From: Pseudomonadota bacterium
GTDB taxonomy: Bacteria > Pseudomonadota > Gammaproteobacteria > Burkholderiales > Rhodocyclaceae
Direction: 5' to 3'
Length of the DNA stretch: 47,719 bases
NCBI GenBank assembly: GCA_018262285.1
Contig: JAGTRX010000014.1
Coordinates: forward strand, 1-47,719
Made by a program: the position numbers and the translations under genes. The notes under the pieces were generated by a model, which saw only the letters and a list, made by a program, of their open reading frames with translations, did not search any database and had not been told where the DNA came from. Below, one piece after another: positions 41,966 to 47,719 of this stretch. How positions within the stretch are numbered: position 1 is the first letter of the stretch; every line of letters begins with the position of its first letter.

Positions 41966-42316
41966 TCAGGCTTTCTTGAAATAAGCCCGGAAGGTGCCGG
42001 TGTCGAGAAAGTTGACCTCGATGCTCTCGCTCGAAGGCGTCAGCAGATCGTGGATATTCTGGTAGTCGAGACCGTAGAACTCGCGGATCAGGTCGATGAC
42101 CTGAATGCTTTCCGGCGCGAATAATTCCTCGACCACCGCAACGATCCCTTTGGCCTGCTGACAAGCGTCATCCTTGGCGAGATTGGTCAAAAAAAGCCGC
42201 TTGTTTTTCACAAAACCAGCATGCAGCATGCGGCTTTCGATCTCCTGCCAGACACGGCTGCAGACCTTGGAGCCATAGCGCTCATAGTCGAGATTGATGA
42301 TAATCGCGCTGTTCAT
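41966..42316 (-). CDS. Conserved hypothetical protein
   Basis: A 116-residue soluble protein, starting at the ATG at 42316 (MNSAIIINLDYERYGSKVCS). Alternating strand and helix segments (NKRLFLTNL, AKGIVAVVEELF, IQVIDLIREFYGLD) suggest a small alpha/beta fold. There is no signal peptide or membrane helix. It converges on the diguanylate cyclase with a 5-bp gap. I do not recognise a family. Confidence 0.75.
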   Translation of the reverse strand: MNSAIIINLDYERYGSKVCSRVWQEIESRMLHAGFVKNKRLFLTNLAKDDACQQAKGIVAVVEELFAPESIQVIDLIREFYGLDYQNIHDLLTPSSESIEVNFLDTGTFRAYFKKA

Positions 42317-42408
42317 GCCCAGTATCCCTCGCTTCAATGTTGCCGTTTCGCCAGTCTAACGACGAACCGCCACTTTGACTATAGACAGCGCTGTTTGGGG
42401 ATTGCCAC

Positions 42409-42438
42409 TTGAATTGTCAAGGGTTTACCGCGTACAAT
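42409..42438 (+). promoter_or_regulatory. Candidate sigma-70 promoter of rpsU
   Basis: TTGAAT (42409-42414) and TACAAT (42433-42438) are 18 bp apart. Transcription would start about 80 bp before rpsU and drive the macromolecular synthesis block. Confidence 0.6.
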
Positions 42439-42524
42439 GCCGCCTCTTCGCTATTGGCGGAGTTCAAAATTTAACGGGTCGTGCCTTCTTGACGGCCGGC
42501 CTGTTCCGGAAGGGGGTGATTTTT

Positions 42525-42737
42525 ATGCCAAGCATTCGTGTCAAGGAAAATGAGCCGTTTGAAGTTGCAATTCGTCGTTTCAAGCGCACCGTCGAAAAGA
42601 CTGGTCTCCTGACCGAGCTGCGCGCCCGCGAGTTTTATGAGAAGCCCACTTCCGAGCGCAAGCGCAAGCTGGCCGCCGCCGTTAAGCGCCACCACAAGCG
42701 TATCCGCAGCATGACCCTGCCGCCCAAGCTGTTCTAA
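42525..42737 (+). CDS. rpsU: 30S ribosomal protein S21
   Basis: A 70-residue S21, the standard length: [20 protein letters not shown], then [20 protein letters not shown] and the basic C-terminus. It acts in translation initiation on the 30S subunit. The ATG at 42525 follows GGAAGGGGG. It is the first gene of the rpsU-yqeY-dnaG-rpoD block. Confidence 0.98.
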   Translation: MPSIRVKENEPFEVAIRRFKRTVEKTGLLTELRAREFYEKPTSERKRKLAAAVKRHHKRIRSMTLPPKLF

Positions 42738-42754
42738 TTCAGCCTTGCTGCAGG

Positions 42755-42787
42755 AAAAGCCGCCCGCCTAACCGCCGGCGGCTTTTT
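42755..42787 (+). terminator. Terminator/attenuator between rpsU and yqeY
   Basis: AAAAGCCGCC (42755-42764) pairs with GGCGGCTTTT (42777-42786) around a 12-nt loop, followed by a further T. Its place between rpsU and the downstream genes is like the attenuator of the E. coli rpsU-dnaG-rpoD operon, allowing high rpsU expression with limited read-through. Confidence 0.82.
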
Positions 42788-42804
42788 GCCTTTGAGGGAA
42801 AAAT

Positions 42805-43251
42805 ATGAATCTGAGAGAACGCATCAACGAGGACATGAAAGCGGCCATGAAGGCCAGGGAAACGGCAAAATTGTCAGCCATTCGCCTGCTGTTGTCGGCC
42901 GTCAAGCAAAAAGAGGTGGATGAACGCATTACGCTCGATGACGCCGCCGTGATTGCCGTCGTCGAAAAACTGACCAAGCAGCGCCGTGACAGTGTCACCC
43001 AGTACGAAGCGGCCGGGCGCACTGATCTGGCGGAAGCAGAGAAATTCGAGATTACCGTGCTGGCAGCCTATCTGCCGGAAAAAATGGGCGCCGCCGAACT
43101 GGCGGTAGCAGTCGATGCAGCGATTGCCGAAACCGGTGCGGCTGTTCCGTCCGACATGGGCAAGCTGATGGCGGTGTTAAAGCCGCGTCTGGCCGGCAAG
43201 GCCGATATGGCGGAAGTCTCGAAGCTGGTCAAAGCGAAGCTCGCCGGTTGA
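42805..43251 (+). CDS. yqeY: GatB/YqeY domain protein
   Basis: A 148-residue YqeY protein: MNLRERINEDMKAAMKARET, RLLLSAVKQKEVDER, and the C-terminal tail-domain pattern MGKLMAVLKPRLAGKADMAE with SKLVKAKL. It shares its fold with the tRNA-binding tail of GatB but stands alone; the function is unknown. The gene lies 4 bp before dnaG. Confidence 0.95.
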   Translation: MNLRERINEDMKAAMKARETAKLSAIRLLLSAVKQKEVDERITLDDAAVIAVVEKLTKQRRDSVTQYEAAGRTDLAEAEKFEITVLAAYLPEKMGAAELAVAVDAAIAETGAAVPSDMGKLMAVLKPRLAGKADMAEVSKLVKAKLAG

Positions 43252-43255
43252 TGGC

Positions 43256-44992
43256 GTGATCCCCGAATCCTTCATTCAGGATTTGCTGGCGCGGGTCGAT
43301 ATTGTCGACCTGATCGACAGCTATGTGCCGCTGAAAAAAGCAGGGGCAAATTACGCCGCCTGTTGTCCGTTCCATAACGAGAAGTCGCCTTCCTTTACGG
43401 TCAGCCCAGCCAAGCAGTTCTATCATTGCTTCGGCTGCGGGGCGCATGGCACCGCGATTGGCTTCCTGATGGAATATCAGGGCATCGGTTTTGTCGATAC
43501 CATCAAGGAACTGGCGGGTCGTGCCGGCATGCAGGTGCCGCAGGACGATTTCAAGCCCGGTGCACCAGTGAGCGATCATGGCACGATGCGTGGCCTGGTC
43601 GAAACCATGACCCGTGCCATGCACTATTATCGTGAGCAACTGAAAAGCTCGCCACAGGCCATCGAATACCTGAAAAAACGCGGTTTGACCGGCGAGATCG
43701 CCGCCAAATTCGGCATCGGCTATGCACCGGAAGGCTGGCAGAATCTGGAAGCGGTTTTTCCCGATTACAACGCGCCCGAATTGCTGGCCGCAGGTCTGGT
43801 CATCGAAAATGATGCCGGGCGGCGCTACGACCGCTTCCGTGACCGGGTCATGTTCCCCATCATCAACCAGAAGGGTGAAGTGATTGCCTTTGGTGGCCGG
43901 GTGATGGGAACCGGTGAGCCCAAGTACCTCAATTCGCCGGAAACGCCGTTGTTCGAGAAAGGCCGCGAGCTCTTCGGATTGCCGCAGGCGCGCGCCGCCC
44001 TGCGTGAAACCGATACAGCCATTGTCGTCGAAGGTTACATGGATGTGGTGGCGCTGGCGCAGCACGGCGTTGGCAACGCACTGGCGACCTTGGGCACGGC
44101 GACGACGACAACACACGTGCAGAAATTGCTGCGCCAGGTCGACCGCATCGTTTTTTGTTTCGATGGCGACGCTGCCGGGCGCAAGGCGGCATGGCGGGCA
44201 CTTGAAAATGCGCTGGAAGCGCTTTCGGACAATAAGCGCATTGGTTTTGTCTTTCTGCCCGATCCGGAAGATCCAGACAGTTTTGTCCGTGCCAATGGCG
44301 CAGAAGCCTTTCAGAAGCTGGTTGAAGAGGCGATGCCACTTTCCGATTTTCTACTGCGCGAACTCGCTTTACGCTGCGACCTTTCGACTTCCGAGGGCAA
44401 GGCCAGACTGATTTACGAGGCCAAGCCCTTATTGCAGAAATTGCCAACGCCGCTCTTGCGTCTGCAGCTGGTCAAGCGGGCAGCGGAAGTGAGCGGTTTT
44501 GCCCAGGCCGAAGTCGAGCGCCTGTGCGAGTTGAAATCTTTTGCCGGTTCAGCGTTGCCGAGGGCGCCACGACGGGCGCCTTCTCTGAGCAAGGTGCTGC
44601 TGCGTCTGGTCTTGCAATTGCCCGAACTGGCTTTGCGGCTGCCGGTACAGGAATTGCCTGATACACCTGAGCGTGGAGCCTTGCTCTTGGTGCATCAAAT
44701 CGTCAGCCAGGGTGGCGCGGCGAGCTATGCCGGTTTGCGCGAACAACTGCGCAATCGGCCGGAAGAAGCAGCGATCGAGGCGGCGGCTGTCGAATTTCTG
44801 GCTTCGCCCCTTGATCCAACTGAAATCGAGGCGGAATTTAGCGGTATTTTGCTGCGTCTGCACGAAGGCGGCCAGAAACGTGATTTTGCTGAATTGCAAT
44901 CGCGGGTACGCCGACTTGGTGTCGCAGGGCTAACACTGGAAGAAAAGCAGGAATATCTGCGCTTGCTTTCAACGCGTGGGAAAGAGGGGTGA
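43256..44992 (+). CDS. dnaG: DNA primase
   Basis: A 578-residue DnaG starting with GTG. The N-terminal CHC2 zinc site uses Cys37, His40, Cys58 and Cys61 (CCPFHNEKSPSF, YHCFGCGAHG). The RNA-polymerase core/TOPRIM has VVEGYMDVVALAQHG and the acidic DGDAAGRKA. The C-terminal ~140 residues form the DnaB-interacting helical domain. It makes RNA primers for Okazaki fragments. The GTG at 43256 is the only start in frame near the yqeY stop. Confidence 0.97.
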   Translation: MIPESFIQDLLARVDIVDLIDSYVPLKKAGANYAACCPFHNEKSPSFTVSPAKQFYHCFGCGAHGTAIGFLMEYQGIGFVDTIKELAGRAGMQVPQDDFKPGAPVSDHGTMRGLVETMTRAMHYYREQLKSSPQAIEYLKKRGLTGEIAAKFGIGYAPEGWQNLEAVFPDYNAPELLAAGLVIENDAGRRYDRFRDRVMFPIINQKGEVIAFGGRVMGTGEPKYLNSPETPLFEKGRELFGLPQARAALRETDTAIVVEGYMDVVALAQHGVGNALATLGTATTTTHVQKLLRQVDRIVFCFDGDAAGRKAAWRALENALEALSDNKRIGFVFLPDPEDPDSFVRANGAEAFQKLVEEAMPLSDFLLRELALRCDLSTSEGKARLIYEAKPLLQKLPTPLLRLQLVKRAAEVSGFAQAEVERLCELKSFAGSALPRAPRRAPSLSKVLLRLVLQLPELALRLPVQELPDTPERGALLLVHQIVSQGGAASYAGLREQLRNRPEEAAIEAAAVEFLASPLDPTEIEAEFSGILLRLHEGGQKRDFAELQSRVRRLGVAGLTLEEKQEYLRLLSTRGKEG

Positions 44993-44997
44993 AATTG

Positions 44998-45006
44998 TGC
45001 TAGAAT
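44998..45006 (+). promoter_or_regulatory. Candidate extended -10 promoter for rpoD
   Basis: TGC-TAGAAT is an extended -10 element lying 36 bp before the rpoD ATG, just after the dnaG stop. No -35 is evident. An internal promoter here would allow rpoD expression independent of rpsU. Confidence 0.4.
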
Positions 45007-45042
45007 TCAAGGTTTTCTCAATTTATTCAAAGGGTCGTGCTC

Positions 45043-47028
45043 ATGGTTAAGGCGAAAGACACCTCGAAAGATACCTCGAAGGCCGCTACGAAGGTGCGCA
45101 GCAGCAAGGCCAAGGAAAAGGCCGCCGAAAAGGCTCTGCTCGAGAACCCCAAAGGCGATGCGCCCGCACCGGTTGACGCCGAGGTACGCAAGACCAGACT
45201 CAAGAGCCTGATCAAGCTCGGCAAGGAGCGCGGCTATCTGACTTATGCCGAAATCAACGACCATCTGCCCGATGAAGTCGTTGATGCCGAGCAGATCGAC
45301 ACCATCATTTCCACGTTCAACGACATGGGAATCAAGGTTTACGACGAAGCGCCGGCGGCCGAAGATTTGCTCATGTCGGATTCACCTCCGGCCGTGGCTG
45401 ACGACGAGGAAGTTGAGGAAGAAGCCGAACAGGCGCTCTCTACCGTCGATTCCGAATTTGGCCGCACAACCGACCCGGTACGCATGTACATGCGCGAAAT
45501 GGGTTCGGTCGAACTGCTGACACGGGAAGGCGAAATTGAAATCGCCAAGCGCATCGAGGATGGTCTCAAGCACATGATCCAGGCGATTTCTGCCTGCCCG
45601 ACCACCATTGACGAGATTCTTGATCTGGCGCACAAGGTTGAGACCGAAGAGTTGCGCATCGACGAGGTGGTTGATGGCCTGATTGATCCCAATGCAGAAA
45701 CCGCCCCGCCGGCAGCAGCTGTCGAAGAGGCTGAAATTGACGACGATGACGAGGATGACGAGGGGGATGCCGATGACGGCGCCGCTGCCATTTCAGCCTC
45801 TTTGCTGCAGTTGAAAATCGATGCGCTTGAACGTTTTGGCAGGATCAAGGCCTTGCATGCCAAGATGCACAAGGCTCTGGTTTCCAAGGGTTCGCACGAC
45901 AAAAATTATCTCAAAATGCAGCAACAGGTCACCGAAGAACTGATGGGCATCCGCTTTACCTCACGCACCATCGAAAAGCTGTGCGATTCGGTGCGCGGCA
46001 TGGTCGAAATGGTGCGCGCCTCAGAGCGCAAAATTCAGCACATCTGTGTCGACAAGGTCAAAATGCCACGTCCGCACTTCATCAAGTCTTTCCCCGGCAA
46101 TGAAGTGAATGTGGACTGGGTGGACGGTGAAATTGAAATTTCCGCCAAGAATTACACTGCCATTCTGACCCGCAATGCGCCGGCTGTGAAGGAAGAACAA
46201 AAGAAACTGCTGGCGCTGCAGGATCGCATCTGCATTCCCTTGAAAGATCTCAAGGAAATCAACAAACAGATGTCTACCGGCGAAGCCAAGGCGCGCCGTG
46301 CCAAGCGCGAAATGACTGAGGCCAACCTGCGGCTGGTGATTTCGATTGCCAAGAAATACACCAATCGCGGCCTGCAATTCCTTGATTTGATTCAGGAAGG
46401 CAACATCGGCCTAATGAAGGCAGTGGACAAGTTCGAATATCGTCGCGGCTACAAGTTCTCGACCTATGCGACCTGGTGGATTCGTCAGGCCATTACCCGT
46501 TCGATTGCCGATCAGGCGCGCACTATCCGCATCCCGGTGCACATGATCGAAACCATCAACAAGATGAACCGCATCAGCCGCCAGATTCTACAGGAAACCG
46601 GCCTCGAGCCCGATCCGGCAACGCTGGCCAAGAAAATGGAAATGCCCGAGGAGAAGATTCGCAAGATCATGAAAATCTCCAAAGAGCCCATTTCCATGGA
46701 GACGCCGATTGGCGACGATGACGACTCCCACCTGGGCGATTTCATTGAGGATCAGGCGACCTTGCTACCGGCCGACGCTGCCATGTTCTCCAATCTGCGC
46801 GGTGTGACCAAGGAAATTCTCGATACCCTGACAGCCAGGGAAGCCAAAGTGCTGCGCATGCGCTTCGGTATCGAAATGAATACCGACCACACGCTGGAAG
46901 AAGTTGGCAAGCAGTTCGATGTCACCCGTGAGCGCATTCGCCAGATCGAAGCCAAGGCGCTCCGGAAACTGCGCCACCCATCACGTTCCGACAAGCTGAA
47001 AAGCTTTCTGGATACAGGCAATAACTGA
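45043..47028 (+). CDS. rpoD: RNA polymerase sigma factor RpoD (sigma-70)
   Basis: A 661-residue primary sigma factor. Region 1.1 ([20 protein letters not shown]) follows a Lys/Ala-rich N-terminus. Region 1.2 is [20 protein letters not shown]. The non-conserved region carries a very acidic stretch ([14 protein letters not shown] near 230). Region 2 has [20 protein letters not shown] and [17 protein letters not shown]. Region 4 has [20 protein letters not shown]. The ATG at 45043 is preceded by AAAGGG. The gene follows dnaG in the standard macromolecular synthesis order. Confidence 0.98.
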   Translation: MVKAKDTSKDTSKAATKVRSSKAKEKAAEKALLENPKGDAPAPVDAEVRKTRLKSLIKLGKERGYLTYAEINDHLPDEVVDAEQIDTIISTFNDMGIKVYDEAPAAEDLLMSDSPPAVADDEEVEEEAEQALSTVDSEFGRTTDPVRMYMREMGSVELLTREGEIEIAKRIEDGLKHMIQAISACPTTIDEILDLAHKVETEELRIDEVVDGLIDPNAETAPPAAAVEEAEIDDDDEDDEGDADDGAAAISASLLQLKIDALERFGRIKALHAKMHKALVSKGSHDKNYLKMQQQVTEELMGIRFTSRTIEKLCDSVRGMVEMVRASERKIQHICVDKVKMPRPHFIKSFPGNEVNVDWVDGEIEISAKNYTAILTRNAPAVKEEQKKLLALQDRICIPLKDLKEINKQMSTGEAKARRAKREMTEANLRLVISIAKKYTNRGLQFLDLIQEGNIGLMKAVDKFEYRRGYKFSTYATWWIRQAITRSIADQARTIRIPVHMIETINKMNRISRQILQETGLEPDPATLAKKMEMPEEKIRKIMKISKEPISMETPIGDDDDSHLGDFIEDQATLLPADAAMFSNLRGVTKEILDTLTAREAKVLRMRFGIEMNTDHTLEEVGKQFDVTRERIRQIEAKALRKLRHPSRSDKLKSFLDTGNN

Positions 47029-47056
47029 AGCTGCACAATTTTTCCAGGCGCTGAAC

Positions 47057-47083
47057 AAAAACCGGGCAAGTGCCCGGTTTTTT
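47057..47083 (+). terminator. Intrinsic terminator of rpoD
   Basis: AACCGGGCA-AG-TGCCCGGTT forms a perfect 9-bp stem followed by a T-run, 28 bp after the rpoD stop. Confidence 0.92.
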
Positions 47084-47254
47084 ATGGCTTGGTGATTACG
47101 CTGCGGCCGAGCAAAGGAGGTTTGTCAGGCCTGGAGATTTCGCTGTTTTTCAGGCACAGAATTTGTTGTCGCCAAGACCGGCCACCATCAACGTGAAAAC
47201 CTGTTAACATTAAACTATTCCTTGTTAAAAGAAGTATTCGGGAAGGCGCTTGGC

Positions 47255-47719
47255 ATGTTCGACAGAAGAGTATTTCTCAAAACCCTCCGGGGACTTCGTG
47301 AAACCAGCGGGAGCGCTAACGACCTCCCGGAAAACCTGCGCAATGTCTTGAAGGAAATTGACGGCAAGATGCCCCTGGGTGAGGTGTGCATCAAGCTCGG
47401 AATGCCCGAAGCCGAATTTCAAAATACCATCAAGCGTTTCATTAACGAGAAATACATTACCGAGGCAGAAACGCCCAAGGTGATGATTGCCCCTTCATCA
47501 GCGAGCAGTAGCGGAGACGATGACGGGATAGATCTCGACTTTACGTCACTGGCGGCCGACGAGTCAGCCGAAGACGAAAAGAAAGAAGCTGAGGAAAAAG
47601 CCAAGCGCGACGCCGAAGACAAAGCCCGTAAAGCCGCTGAAGAAAAGGCACGTCAGGAGGCCGAAACCAGGGCGAAGAAGGAAGCAGAAGAGAAGGCTCG
47701 CAAGGAAGCTGAGGAAAAA
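47255..47719 (+). CDS. Hypothetical protein with Ala/Glu/Lys-rich coiled coil (partial)
   Basis: An ATG at 47255, with GGGAAGG upstream, opens a frame that runs off the window after 155 codons. The first ~70 residues (MFDRRVFLKTLRGLRETSGS, KMPLGEVCIKLGMPEAEFQN) look like a small helical domain. An acidic linker (SSSGDDDGIDLDF) follows, then tandem EEKARKEA-type units giving a long TolA-like coiled coil. No signal peptide is evident. The downstream, unseen part is needed to name it. A sequence rich in A and T (TTAACATTAAACTATT, 47203-47218) upstream may hold its promoter. Confidence 0.75.
   Translation, partial: MFDRRVFLKTLRGLRETSGSANDLPENLRNVLKEIDGKMPLGEVCIKLGMPEAEFQNTIKRFINEKYITEAETPKVMIAPSSASSSGDDDGIDLDFTSLAADESAEDEKKEAEEKAKRDAEDKARKAAEEKARQEAETRAKKEAEEKARKEAEEK

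Overview
The window is chromosomal DNA of a betaproteobacterium. The most likely group is the Rhodocyclales (Accumulibacter/Propionivibrio/Dechloromonas-like). This rests on gene content only: the rpsU-yqeY-dnaG-rpoD block, a permease-less PTS, an EpsA-type LuxR regulator of the PEP-CTERM/exosortase kind, SapC, DUF2322 and a DUF4129/DUF58/MoxR operon. No rRNA is present, so the rank below class is inference.

Layout. Positions 1-4200 hold YebC and several small membrane and zinc-ribbon proteins, including a zinc ribbon joined to a pilin-like domain. They also hold a TIR plus FGE/C-type-lectin-like gene split by a frameshift in a nine-C tract. Positions 4185-11704 are a tightly packed minus-strand operon: SpoIIM-like, DUF4129, DUF4350, MoxR ATPase, DUF58, a BPSS1780-like membrane protein and RDD. 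Positions 11848-15507 hold a HerA-like ATPase, a small unknown protein, EpsA and SapC. Positions 15682-18765 are a regulatory PTS operon (EIIA-Man, HPr, EI) ending in a Tat-exported FecR-like protein. Positions 18785-28441 hold a diguanylate cyclase, a hydrolase/hemerythrin pair, a Ca2+-type P-ATPase, DUF2322-purB, a GST and an EEP-family hydrolase.

Positions 28734-35690 are an integrative element of about 6.9 kb next to a tRNA-Ala(CGC) gene. It is bounded by perfect 37-bp direct repeats. It carries a P4-type tyrosine integrase, an AlpA-like regulator, a ribbon-helix-helix protein and a filamentous-phage-type rolling-circle Rep. Between integrase and Rep lies a run of four integron-like gene cassettes with attC-type sites and no IntI. 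The cassettes encode a DUF2971 protein, a 46-residue basic peptide, a HEPN-like protein and a membrane coiled-coil protein. GGGGGTA heptamers are clustered near both ends. This nested arrangement, a cassette cluster carried by a small site-specific element, is the most unusual thing in the window.

From 35807 to the end the sequence is again core chromosome: an MBL-fold hydrolase, ackA with a hairpin-rich leader, prfA-prmC, a response-regulator diguanylate cyclase, the rpsU-yqeY-dnaG-rpoD macromolecular synthesis block, and the start of an Ala/Glu/Lys-rich coiled-coil protein that runs off the window.
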